Of a stretch of DNA of 64,000 bases, positions 34,979-42,607 are shown in pieces. This DNA is from an uncultured Ilumatobacter sp. (GTDB lineage Bacteria > Actinomycetota > Acidimicrobiia > Acidimicrobiales > Ilumatobacteraceae): NCBI GenBank assembly GCA_938091165.1, contig CALKNK010000002.1:1-64000 (forward strand), read 5' to 3'. Position 1 is the stretch's first letter. Every line of letters starts with the position of its first letter. Both the position numbers and the translations under genes were made by a program. The notes below the pieces were generated by a model. The model did no database searches. It saw only the letters and a list, made by a program, of their open reading frames with translations, and was not told the DNA's origin.

Positions 34979-35887
34979 GTGACTCCAGCAGATGTCAATA
35001 CCGCTTTGTCAACGCAGGGTTACCTGCCTGACGAGGGCATCTCCACGGCCGTCTTCCTTGCGATGACGCTCCGGCGACCCCTGCTGCTTGAAGGCGAGGC
35101 AGGAGTTGGGAAGACTGAGCTGGCCAAGAGCCTGGCGGCGGCAACCGGAGGCGAGTTGATCCGCTTGCAGTGCTACGAAGGCATTGATGCCGCGCAGGCG
35201 GTGTACGACTGGGACTACGCAAAGCAGTTACTGCACCTGCGAGCGACAGAGGCCACTGGCGAATCACAGCAAATGACCGCTGACGCGCTTGAGACCTCGC
35301 TCTACAGCGAGCGGTTTCTCATCAAGCGCGCTCTACTTCGAGCGATCGAACCAACCGAGGGTCCGCAACCAATTCTACTCATCGACGAGGTCGACCGAGC
35401 CGATGACGAGTTCGAAGCGTATTTGCTCGAGATCCTGAGCGACTTCCAGGTCACCGTCCCCGAAGTGGGCGTGTTCTCGACTGACCGTCCCCCGCTCGTG
35501 GTACTCACCTCCAACCGCACACGCGACGTACACGACGCTCTCAAGCGGCGCTGCCTGTACCACTGGGTCGAACACCCTGGGTTTGACCGCGAGGTAGCGA
35601 TAGTTAAACTGCGCGTCCCTGGCATTGAAGCCGGCCTCGCGAAGCAAGTCGCTGCCGCAGTCGAAGGTCTCCGCAAGCTGAACCTGTATAAGCCGCCTGG
35701 CGTCGCTGAGACCATCGACTGGGCCACGGCACTTGGTCGGCTCGGCGCAAAGGAACTCGACAACACGATGGTTACGAACACGCTGGGTGCCGTCCTCAAG
35801 TACCGTGAAGATCATCAGCGCGTCGAGCAACATGGCATCGGTGAACTCGTCAAGCAGGCGATCGAAAAGGGCCTGCTTCACGCCTGA
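34979..35887 (+). CDS. coxD: MoxR-type AAA+ ATPase, CoxD-like
   Basis: 302 residues from GTG 34979, with an in-frame ATG at 34940. Walker A is LEGEAGVGKTELAK (near residue 36), followed by the family's IRLQCYEGID, Walker B ILLIDEVDRAD, and the sensor segment VVLTSNRTRDVHDA. CoxD proteins use ATP to help build the Mo active site of CO-dehydrogenase-like enzymes, in partnership with the VWA protein CoxE. The stop overlaps the coxE start (TGATG). This pair lies 4.4 kb after the coxM gene. Confidence 0.9.
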   Translation: MTPADVNTALSTQGYLPDEGISTAVFLAMTLRRPLLLEGEAGVGKTELAKSLAAATGGELIRLQCYEGIDAAQAVYDWDYAKQLLHLRATEATGESQQMTADALETSLYSERFLIKRALLRAIEPTEGPQPILLIDEVDRADDEFEAYLLEILSDFQVTVPEVGVFSTDRPPLVVLTSNRTRDVHDALKRRCLYHWVEHPGFDREVAIVKLRVPGIEAGLAKQVAAAVEGLRKLNLYKPPGVAETIDWATALGRLGAKELDNTMVTNTLGAVLKYREDHQRVEQHGIGELVKQAIEKGLLHA

Positions 35888-37074
35888 TGGCTGAGTTACT
35901 CCCACCCGGTGGAGCCGATCTGATGCGGTCAACTATCCCGGGCGCGACGATCGAACTGTCGACCGGCCCTGCCGAAATCGCTGTTGCGTTCACTCGAGTG
36001 CTCCGCGGCGCGGGCCTCCGAGTCCCGACAAGTTGCACACACACATATGCCGATGCACTGTGTGCGGTCGGCCTCGACGATCGCAACAGTGCCTACTGGT
36101 CCGGGCGCGCCACCCTCATCCGACGCCCCGAAGACATTGCGCTCTATGACCGGGCCTTCGCTGTGTTCTTTGAGCACCGGCGCAGCAACGTCAGCGACGA
36201 GCAGCCAGAAGAGCCAGCGACAATCACCATCGCGATCGACAGCGACGACGAAAACGGTGCCGACGACGGGCTGGACACCGCTGAGGGCAACGATGACACT
36301 ATTGAACTTCGATTTTCTACCACCGAAATCCTGCGCAACAAAGACTTCGCTGACTACTCCCCCGACGAACTCATCCTCGCTCAGAAGATGATGTCGAACC
36401 TGCGACTCGTTGGTTCACCGAGACGGTCGTTACGACTCGGACCGACGCAACGAGCGACGAGCCGCCCCGACATTCGCCGCACGGTTCGGTCGTCGATCAA
36501 GGCCGGAGGCGAACCGATCGAACGTCACTTCAGGGCACCAACTGAGCGCCTGCGCCGCCTCGTCCTCGTCCTCGACGTCAGCGGCTCGATGGAACCATAC
36601 GCGCGAGCGCTCCTGCGATTTGTGCACGCCGCTGTCGCCGGCCGCCAGAAAGTGGAAGCGTTCGCCCTCGGTACTCGCCTTACTCGGATCACCCGGGAGC
36701 TGAACAGCCGTGACCCAGATGTGGCGCTGCGCGACGCTGGCCGGCGAGTGCACGATTGGAGTGGCGGGACAAAGCTCGGGGTCGGGCTCCGCCAGTTCAA
36801 CGACGAATGGGGGGTGCGCGGGCTCGCCCGAAATTCGATCGTTGTCGTTCTGTCGGATGGCTGGGACCGAGGCGACCCTGATGAGCTTGCAACCCAAATG
36901 CAGCGGCTGCAGAGGGTGACGCATCGGCTGGTCTGGGTGAACCCGCTCAAGGTCACGCCAGGGTACGCCCCACTCGCTCGGGGGATGGCCGCCGCTCTGC
37001 CCTATGTTGATGACTTCGTGGAAGGACATTCCATCCATGCCATGCAGGAACTTGGCCACGTGATCAGCAGATGA
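35887..37074 (+). CDS. coxE: CoxE-like protein with von Willebrand factor A domain
   Basis: 395 residues. The C-terminal VWA domain shows a full metal-ion-dependent adhesion site: LVLDVSGSME near residue 232, the Thr in SGGTKLG and the Asp in LSDGWD. A basic segment (RRSLRLGPTQRATSRP) precedes it. The middle has an acidic, probably disordered insert (about residues 105-140). MoxR/VWA pairs act as ATP-driven inserters of metal or cofactor, here presumably for the molybdenum hydroxylases. It is coupled to coxD by overlapping stop and start codons. Confidence 0.9.
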   Translation: MAELLPPGGADLMRSTIPGATIELSTGPAEIAVAFTRVLRGAGLRVPTSCTHTYADALCAVGLDDRNSAYWSGRATLIRRPEDIALYDRAFAVFFEHRRSNVSDEQPEEPATITIAIDSDDENGADDGLDTAEGNDDTIELRFSTTEILRNKDFADYSPDELILAQKMMSNLRLVGSPRRSLRLGPTQRATSRPDIRRTVRSSIKAGGEPIERHFRAPTERLRRLVLVLDVSGSMEPYARALLRFVHAAVAGRQKVEAFALGTRLTRITRELNSRDPDVALRDAGRRVHDWSGGTKLGVGLRQFNDEWGVRGLARNSIVVVLSDGWDRGDPDELATQMQRLQRVTHRLVWVNPLKVTPGYAPLARGMAAALPYVDDFVEGHSIHAMQELGHVISR

Positions 37075-37084
37075 GGGACCCGTT

Positions 37085-37402
37085 GTGAAAGATCTTCTGG
37101 AAGACATCAATCGCTGGCGCGCGGCGGGCGAGCGCATCGCCGTTGCGCGAGTCGTCGATATCGAAGGATCCGGTCCGCGCGATCCGGGCGCCGCCATGGC
37201 CGTCACCGAGTCGGGTGAGGTTGCTGGCAGCGTGAGTGGCGGTTGCGTCGAAGGCGCTGTCGTCGGTCAGGCACTCGCGATTCTTGATGGCACCGAGTCT
37301 GCGGGCGTCACAACGTTCGGGTACTCAGATGACGAGGCGTTTGCCGTCGGCCTCACTTGCGGCGGCACCATTCATCTCTTCATCGAGGAACTCAACTGGT
37401 GA
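37085..37402 (+). CDS. XdhC/CoxI family protein, N-terminal-domain-only
   Basis: 105 residues from GTG 37085. It matches the XdhC_CoxI domain, with RVVDIEGSGPRDPGAAMAV near residue 22, the GGCVEGAVVGQAL motif near residue 54 and LTCGGTIHLFIE at the end. XdhC-type proteins bind molybdopterin cofactor and help in its sulfuration and insertion into Mo hydroxylases. Here the domain is a separate protein, and the stop overlaps the GTG of the next gene (GTGA), so the two products probably work together. Confidence 0.9.
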   Translation: MKDLLEDINRWRAAGERIAVARVVDIEGSGPRDPGAAMAVTESGEVAGSVSGGCVEGAVVGQALAILDGTESAGVTTFGYSDDEAFAVGLTCGGTIHLFIEELNW

Positions 37403-38205
37403 TCGAGCCATCCATCTTCGAGCAGTACGAGGCGCTGCTGCGCTCAGAGTCACCGGTTGCGCTCGCCACCGTGATCGAGGGACCCGGCGTTGGCACAAAG
37501 CTGCTCGTGCAGCCAGCCGCTGCGCCCATCGGCTCACTCGGACACCCTGAACTCGATCGCGTCGTCGCACGTGACGCCGTCGCCGAACTTGAGGCTGCCC
37601 GATCCGGCGTTCGAAGTTACGGCCCGGAGGGCCAGATCACCCCAGAGGATCTGATCGACCAACCGACCGTTCGCATCTTCATTGAATCGCATGCACCGCC
37701 TCCACAAATGTGGATTTTCGGCGCGGTCGATTTCACCGCTGCACTTGCGCGAGTGGCGAAGGTGCTGGGCTACCGCGTCACCGTGTGCGATGCCCGAGAG
37801 GTTTTCGCGACGCCACGTCGCTTTCCGATGGCCGACGAAGTCAAGGTAACTTGGCCGTCTCCTGTCTTTGACGAATTGGGGAGCGAGCTCGGTTCGCGCG
37901 ATGCAGTTTGCATTCTCACGCACGATCCGAAGTTCGACGTTCCCGCCGTCCAGGGCGCTCTGGCCACTCGGGTCGGCTATATCGGCGTAATGGGCAGCCG
38001 CAAGACCCATGCGAAGCGGATGGAACGTCTCGCTGCTGTCGGCGTCACCTCTGAAGACTCAGAACGCCTGATGTCACCGATCGGTCTCGACCTCGGTGCG
38101 CGAACGCCAGAGGAGACCGCTGTCAGCATTTGCGCCGAGATCATCGCGCGCCGTACTGGGCGCCATGTGCCGAGCCTTCGTGACAGCTCCGGCGACATTC
38201 ACTGA
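37399..38205 (+). CDS. XdhC family protein with C-terminal Rossmann domain
   Basis: 268 residues from GTG 37399. The N-terminal 75 residues resemble a second, weaker XdhC_CoxI domain (VALATVIEGPGVGTKLLVQP). The C-terminal XdhC Rossmann domain contains MWIFGAVDFTAALARVAK near residue 106, then VTVCDAREVFATPRRFP, then GYIGVMGSRKTHAKRM near residue 193 and ends with TPEETAVSICAEIIA. It likely binds Mo cofactor with the preceding short protein. The whole coxD-coxE-xdhC-xdhC run has spacings of less than 12 bases and is one operon. Confidence 0.9.
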   Translation: MIEPSIFEQYEALLRSESPVALATVIEGPGVGTKLLVQPAAAPIGSLGHPELDRVVARDAVAELEAARSGVRSYGPEGQITPEDLIDQPTVRIFIESHAPPPQMWIFGAVDFTAALARVAKVLGYRVTVCDAREVFATPRRFPMADEVKVTWPSPVFDELGSELGSRDAVCILTHDPKFDVPAVQGALATRVGYIGVMGSRKTHAKRMERLAAVGVTSEDSERLMSPIGLDLGARTPEETAVSICAEIIARRTGRHVPSLRDSSGDIH

Positions 38206-38249
38206 CAAATTACTCCGACGAGCGCTGCGGTCCTTCGCTGCGTGGAGGG

Positions 38250-38909
38250 TCAATCGACGGGGTTGCCAAAGATGACGCGACTGGCACGGGTCGTTGAAAT
38301 CGTGTCAATCTCGACCGTCCGACCGGTACTCACCGAGTGCACTACAGCATCACCAACACCGAGGTACATCATGACGTGACCTGGGTAGTACACGAGGTCA
38401 CCGGCTGACGCCTCGTCGCGGTCAACTCTGGTTGCTGCTCGAATCTGATCACCACTGATACGGTTCAGTTCGACGCCGGATGTTTGCCAGGCGTACAAAG
38501 TGAGACCGGAACAGTCGAAGCCCTCGTCCTCGACGCTCGCGAGGGAGCGGTACGGAACACCAATCTGAGTCATCGCAGCAAGCACCGCCCGCTGATGATC
38601 AAGGCTGGCATCAGACCATGCATCGATCATCAGAAATTCGTCGTATCCAAGCTGGCGGGCGGCTAGCCGAGCGGTTGCGATGCGATGCTTCGCGTACATC
38701 ACATAGTCAACGAGACCTTCGGACTTGATGTACTCGTCGTAGGCCCCAACAGCAAGGTCGGCTTGGCTTGCGATCTCAGCGGCGAGGGCATTAACAGCCA
38801 ACTCGGGCTCCTGTGCCGAGGCAGTTCCGGCGAAGGCCACGACGGCAGCAACTACAGCGGTGCTGATGCCAAGAGTGCGCCTACAGTGGTGGGGTGCGAA
38901 AAAATTCAT
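38250..38909 (-). CDS. Secreted NlpC/P60 family cell-wall peptidase
   Basis: 219 residues from ATG 38909. The N-terminus is a Sec signal peptide with hydrophobic core TAVVAAVVAFAGTASA, likely cut before QEPELA. The C-terminal NlpC/P60 domain has catalytic Cys in FDCSGLTLYAW (near residue 130), His in GHVMMYLG and a second polar residue in VVHS. It should cleave peptidoglycan stem peptides outside the membrane. An ATG at 38969 is in frame but lies within the likely promoter, so the inner start was preferred. It is antisense to and convergent with the xdhC gene. Confidence 0.88.
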   Translation of the reverse strand: MNFFAPHHCRRTLGISTAVVAAVVAFAGTASAQEPELAVNALAAEIASQADLAVGAYDEYIKSEGLVDYVMYAKHRIATARLAARQLGYDEFLMIDAWSDASLDHQRAVLAAMTQIGVPYRSLASVEDEGFDCSGLTLYAWQTSGVELNRISGDQIRAATRVDRDEASAGDLVYYPGHVMMYLGVGDAVVHSVSTGRTVEIDTISTTRASRVIFGNPVD

Positions 38910-38956
38910 GAGCGGAAATTGTTCAGCTGATATCGGTACCAAAATTACGAATTGAA

Positions 38957-38986
38957 ATACTATCGTCATTAAATTGACACAATCAA
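38957..38986 (-). promoter_or_regulatory. Candidate sigma-70-type promoter for the NlpC/P60 gene
   Basis: On the minus strand a TTGATT hexamer (38986-38981) and a TAGTAT hexamer (38962-38957) are 18 bases apart within a markedly AT-rich stretch. That would start transcription about 40 bases before ATG 38909. The match is 4 of 6 at each hexamer, so it is only suggestive. On the plus strand a perfect TTGACA at 38974-38979 lacks a good -10 at standard spacing. Confidence 0.3.
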
Positions 38987-39057
38987 ATTCTAATGGCGTT
39001 ATTTTGTAATCGAACCGACATGACGGATGGCAGCATCAGTCGTGCGACACTGGACTC

Positions 39058-39696
39058 GTGAGTCACGAAAAAGCGGTGCCATCAGGCGCGACCACCAGCG
39101 ATGTGGTCGCGGTCTTACTCGCCGCCGGCGCAGGAAACCGATTCCAAGCAATCGAGCACAAGTTGCTCGCCCGTATCACGGCAACCGGTCCAACCATCCT
39201 CGAACAGGCACTGACCCGAGCACTCGACGCCAGCCTCGGCCCCGTGTTGATCATCACCGGGGCGCTTGATGAAAAAGAATTACAGACTGATCCCGCACTT
39301 GCACGACTCCTCGCTGGCGACAGAATCATGGTTCGCCACAATCCTGATTGGGCCGCTGGCCAAGCCACCTCGCTCCAGGTAGCGGTCACAGCCGCCGCTG
39401 CGCTCGGTGCCGACGCCATCGTTATCGGACTGGCCGATCAACCGTTCATCGACATCATTGCCTGGCAACAGGTTGCCCAAGGGTTGGGACCCATCACGGT
39501 CGCAACGTACGATGGAAGGCGCGGCAACCCGGTCAAACTCCACGCGTCTGTGTGGGGGCTTCTCACGACGAGCGGCGACGAAGGCGCCCGAATTCTGATG
39601 CGCGAGCGTCCCAACCTCGTTGTTGAAGTACCCTGCCCGGGTTCACCAGCCGACATCGACACCGTGGAGGATCTGCACCGATGGCAGAACAACTGA
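39058..39696 (+). CDS. MobA/MocA-like nucleotidyltransferase for molybdenum cofactor
   Basis: 212 residues from GTG 39058. The nucleotide-binding start is VAVLLAAGAGNRFQ with a downstream Lys (HKLLARI), as in MocA/MobA-type enzymes. Then come HNPDWAAGQATSLQVAV, GLADQPFID and RGNPVKLH. Such proteins attach CMP or GMP to molybdopterin. Mo hydroxylases use the cytosine dinucleotide form, so a MocA-like CTP transferase fits this locus. The neighbouring coxG start overlaps its end by 16 bases. Confidence 0.88.
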   Translation: MSHEKAVPSGATTSDVVAVLLAAGAGNRFQAIEHKLLARITATGPTILEQALTRALDASLGPVLIITGALDEKELQTDPALARLLAGDRIMVRHNPDWAAGQATSLQVAVTAAAALGADAIVIGLADQPFIDIIAWQQVAQGLGPITVATYDGRRGNPVKLHASVWGLLTTSGDEGARILMRERPNLVVEVPCPGSPADIDTVEDLHRWQNN

Positions 39697-40391
39697 TCAA
39701 CGAGTTCACCGTCAATCGACCAATAGACGAAGCATGGCCGATTATCACCGATGTGGAGCGAATCGCACCGTGCCTGCCAGGCGCGCAGTTGACCGAGATT
39801 CGCCAGACCGATGACGGCGAGGTTTACACCGGCAACGTTAAGGTCAAACTTGGCGCCATCGCAACTGAATTTAAAGGCGACGCTTATTTTATTGAGCGCG
39901 ACGACGCCAACTACACGTGCAAACTCAACGGCAAAGGTCGCGACACCAAGGGCCGGGGCAATGCGTCGGCCGACATCTCTGCAGCTGCGGAGAGTTTGTC
40001 ACCGACGAGCACGAAGGTCGTGGTCACCACCGACCTCCAGATCACCGGGAAGATCGCACAGTTTGGACGCGGCATACTCGGTGACGTCAGCACGAAGCTG
40101 ATCGATCAGTTCTCACAAAACCTTAACGAGATGATCGACGCCGATGGGATCGACGACACCGCCAAAGCTGCGCCCGAGCTTAGAGAGTCCGCTCCCGAGC
40201 GAGCAGAGCCTGCGGTTGGCGAGAGTGCGTCGACCGAGAGCGCCGAACCAACCGTCCGCAAGATCGACGGACCGGCTGCGGAAGCCATCGACCTAATGGA
40301 GATGGGTGGCTCATCCATCGCTAAACGTGCCGCTCCTGCGATTGCAGCGTTGTTGATCATTCTGTTCCTCCTTGGTCGCCGACGGAGCTGA
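39681..40391 (+). CDS. coxG: CoxG-like SRPBCC protein with C-terminal membrane anchor
   Basis: 236 residues. The first 150 residues form the CoxG/SRPBCC domain, with INEFTVNRPIDEAWPII, CLPGAQLTEI and VKVKLGAIATEFKG, as in carbon-monoxide-dehydrogenase subunit G proteins. A variable Glu/Ala-rich linker follows. The protein ends in a hydrophobic helix (AAPAIAALLIILFLLG) with a basic tail. CoxG is reported to recruit form I CODH to the membrane and to extract or deliver quinone. Here a similar role for the form II enzyme is inferred. It overlaps the nucleotidyltransferase gene and the following DUF501 gene. Confidence 0.9.
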   Translation: MAEQLINEFTVNRPIDEAWPIITDVERIAPCLPGAQLTEIRQTDDGEVYTGNVKVKLGAIATEFKGDAYFIERDDANYTCKLNGKGRDTKGRGNASADISAAAESLSPTSTKVVVTTDLQITGKIAQFGRGILGDVSTKLIDQFSQNLNEMIDADGIDDTAKAAPELRESAPERAEPAVGESASTESAEPTVRKIDGPAAEAIDLMEMGGSSIAKRAAPAIAALLIILFLLGRRRS

Positions 40392-40894
40392 TGAACGATC
40401 ACAGTCGTGTCGAGCAGCTGATTGGCCGACCACCACAGAGTGCATTCGACGTCGTCGTCCGTGATGGGTCCGGTGACCCTGTCGTTCTCCGCAACGCCCC
40501 CTTTCTCGACGATGGCACACCAATGCCGACTCGTTACTACCTCGTCGGACCCGACCTGGTGCGAGCAGTTAGTCGAATTGAGGCGGCCGGCGGCGTTCGT
40601 TCAGCCGAGCGGGAAATCAACGACACAGAGATCACGATGACGCATCGTGCCTACAGCGCTGAACGCGATGCTGCTATCCCGACTAACCATGTTGGACCTC
40701 GCCCTTCCGGTGGTGTGGGCGGAACCCGCCGGGGCGTCAAGTGTCTCCACGCCCATGTCGCTCACCTTCTAGCAGGCGGCAATGACCCAGTCGGCCGGTG
40801 GACGCTTGCTCACCTCGGAGATGATTACGACGTCCTTGATGGATTAATTCCACCTGCACCGCTCGTTGATCTCATCGACAAGGAGACCCCATGA
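40391..40894 (+). CDS. DUF501 family protein
   Basis: 167 residues. DUF501 features are seen: VEQLIGRPPQSAF at the start, VLRNAPFLDDGTPMPTRYYL near residue 32, the Gly/Arg-rich VGGTRRGVKCLHAHVAH segment near residue 108 and PVGRWTL near 132. The family is widespread in actinobacteria, and its member Rv1025 sits between the FtsB-like Rv1024 and Ppx Rv1026. The exact role is unknown. The start overlaps the coxG stop (TGATG), and the stop overlaps the next gene (ATGA). Confidence 0.88.
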   Translation: MNDHSRVEQLIGRPPQSAFDVVVRDGSGDPVVLRNAPFLDDGTPMPTRYYLVGPDLVRAVSRIEAAGGVRSAEREINDTEITMTHRAYSAERDAAIPTNHVGPRPSGGVGGTRRGVKCLHAHVAHLLAGGNDPVGRWTLAHLGDDYDVLDGLIPPAPLVDLIDKETP

Positions 40895-41397
40895 TCGCTG
40901 AGGCCGCCAGGAACCCGGACCTCGGCGGACTGACCATCGCCATCGCTGATCATTGCGTCGACATAGCGATGACAGGCGGCGGAATGTGGCAGATCCCGCT
41001 CGGACCCGTCACCCTTCACAACAACCAAATCCGGCGCGATCCGCCTCACCCTGCCGAACTCACCAATGCTCTAGGTCTCGTCCACGACTACTTCGACGAC
41101 ATTATCGTTGAGGCACCCATGGTCCTGGCAACCCCATCGGTGATGGCAGTCGGGAACCACGCTGAGGCACTTGCCCACGTCGAGATCGGGCACACGGATG
41201 TGCCGCCTAGCTACAGCATCCTGCGAGCCGACGCCGACGAGGTATTTCGAACACTTGTCTCTGAGCAAAGGAGTGTTCGACTCGCAAACCCTGGCCTCGA
41301 GGCCCGACATGTGGACACACTCATCGGAGTGTTGTGCATCGTGCTGGCGATCATGCGACGATTAGATCTTGGCGAAATTGCCATCCACGTAGGCTGA
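40891..41397 (+). CDS. Shortened, degenerate Ppx/GppA-like protein
   Basis: 168 residues. The sequence follows the C-terminal half of the Ppx/GppA exopolyphosphatase fold: DIAMTGGGMWQIPLGPVTLH (near residue 30, where normal members have DIGGGST...SLxxGxxRL), then DPPHPAEL, and later NPGLEARHVDTLIGV (near residue 131, like NPGxxPxRAD). The N-terminal ATPase lobe with the catalytic Glu is missing, as is the usual C-terminal DILDG end. Its place directly after DUF501 recalls the Rv1025-Rv1026 order. It is probably not an active phosphatase. A nucleotide or polyphosphate sensor role is only a guess. Confidence 0.65.
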   Translation: MIAEAARNPDLGGLTIAIADHCVDIAMTGGGMWQIPLGPVTLHNNQIRRDPPHPAELTNALGLVHDYFDDIIVEAPMVLATPSVMAVGNHAEALAHVEIGHTDVPPSYSILRADADEVFRTLVSEQRSVRLANPGLEARHVDTLIGVLCIVLAIMRRLDLGEIAIHVG

Positions 41398-41470
41398 CTG
41401 TGAACGAATCTCCGACACTCCACCATGGCGTTAGTCACGACCGTGGCCAAAGCCCGAGGCGCAACGGTCC

Positions 41471-42091
41471 GTGGCACTGAGGCACCCGTCGCGCTCGAGC
41501 CCGCCAATTCGGCTTGCTGGCAAACGTATCACCATGCGCCCGCTGGCAGCGTCCGACTTCAGGACGTGGAGCGAAGTGCGGACCCGAAACGCCGACTGGC
41601 TCACAGTCTGGGAGCCGCTTCGCCAGTTAGCGTTACCGGATCCAACCACCGACCGGTCAGCTTTCACGTCGCGATGCATCCAACGCGATCGCGACCGCGT
41701 GAACGGGGTCGCCTACCAGTTCGGCTTGTTCATTGACCAGCAGGTCGCTGGCGAGGTCAATTTGAATAACGTGGTTCGTGGAGCGATGCAATCAGGGACC
41801 ATCGGCTACTGGATCGACCAGCGTCACGCCGGTCAGGCATATACCGCTGAGGGCGTCGGACTTTTGATGCAGTTCGCATTCGAACAGCTGGGCCTTCACC
41901 GCGTGGAAATCTGCATCGTGCCCCGCAACACAAACAGTCGCCGCGTGATGGAAAAACTCGACATTCGAAACGAAGGAATTGCTCTCCGCTATCTCGAGAT
42001 TAACGGCGTGTGGGAAGACCACATCCGGTACGCCATGACCGCTGAGGAGTGGACGATTCGACGAGAGGAAATTGTTGTTACTTGGCTCTAA
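41471..42091 (+). CDS. RimJ/RimL-type GNAT acetyltransferase
   Basis: 206 residues from GTG 41471. It begins with IRLAGKRITMRPLAASDF, a RimJ-like N-terminus. The acetyl-CoA binding motif is GYWIDQRHAGQAYTAEGVGL near residue 116, and the HRVEICIVPRNTNSRRVMEKLD segment follows. It likely acetylates a protein N-terminus or small molecule. The substrate is unknown. Its last 24 bases, including the stop, form the left arm of a long inverted repeat. Confidence 0.87.
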   Translation: MALRHPSRSSPPIRLAGKRITMRPLAASDFRTWSEVRTRNADWLTVWEPLRQLALPDPTTDRSAFTSRCIQRDRDRVNGVAYQFGLFIDQQVAGEVNLNNVVRGAMQSGTIGYWIDQRHAGQAYTAEGVGLLMQFAFEQLGLHRVEICIVPRNTNSRRVMEKLDIRNEGIALRYLEINGVWEDHIRYAMTAEEWTIRREEIVVTWL

Positions 42092-42112
42092 AATCCAGGT
42101 AACAACAATTTC
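42068..42112. terminator. 18-bp inverted repeat between convergent genes, likely bidirectional terminator
   Basis: The arms at 42068-42085 and 42095-42112 are complementary over 18 bp with one mismatch (a G-T wobble in RNA), around a 9-base loop. The left arm reads GAAATTGTTGTTACTTGG and overlaps the last sense codons of the GNAT gene, with the TAA in the loop. It separates the GNAT gene from the convergent hypothetical gene. It is AT-rich and lacks a clear T-tract on the plus side, so it may act by Rho or as an mRNA 3'-end stabiliser instead. Confidence 0.6.
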
Positions 42113-42119
42113 GTCTAAA

Positions 42120-42458
42120 TTAGAATGTGGCCAGGCCCGAATTGTTGCGCGCTGCGTGGAGGGCGGCGGTGCGGTCAAGACGCAACTGAGTCCGGCGCTT
42201 CCACATTTTCGTCTTCCAATGCCGCTTGGTAGCTGACCGTTTAGCCAGCTTGCTCTTTGCCACGTCCGCATCATGGTGATGCATTGGCTTCCAGGCCGCT
42301 CCTGGCTCGTGAACATCGGCGGGATCAATTCCGCCTGAAATATCCTTCACAGCTGACCGCAGTTCGACGTGGATTCGATGCCGCTCAGAATGAGCGTGGG
42401 CTCGAACCTCTTGCTTCACTTGCATCGGAATATCATGATCCCGGTTGCGTTGGCTCAT
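42120..42458 (-). CDS. Small, charged protein of unknown function
   Basis: 112 residues. The ATG at 42458 has an excellent AGGAGG ribosome-binding site 7 bases upstream. The product is rich in His, Lys and Arg, starting MSQRNRDHDIPM and containing EPGAAWKPMHHHDAD and KRHWKTKMWKRRTQ. No known domain was recognised. The basic, helix-forming C-terminal half could bind nucleic acid, which is inference only. Its end meets the inverted repeat shared with the GNAT gene. Confidence 0.65.
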   Translation of the reverse strand: MSQRNRDHDIPMQVKQEVRAHAHSERHRIHVELRSAVKDISGGIDPADVHEPGAAWKPMHHHDADVAKSKLAKRSATKRHWKTKMWKRRTQLRLDRTAALHAARNNSGLATF

Positions 42459-42607
42459 TGGCTACCTCCTGCTTTGCGGGCTTTGCCGCGATGGTTTCGG
42501 TTGCTTGCAACGCCCAAGGTAGCCCAACTCATCAACCATTGGACAGGGAATCCGTGTAACGATTCTGCGCGAATTGACTTGATGACAACGTGGCCCTTCG
42601 CGTGTTG

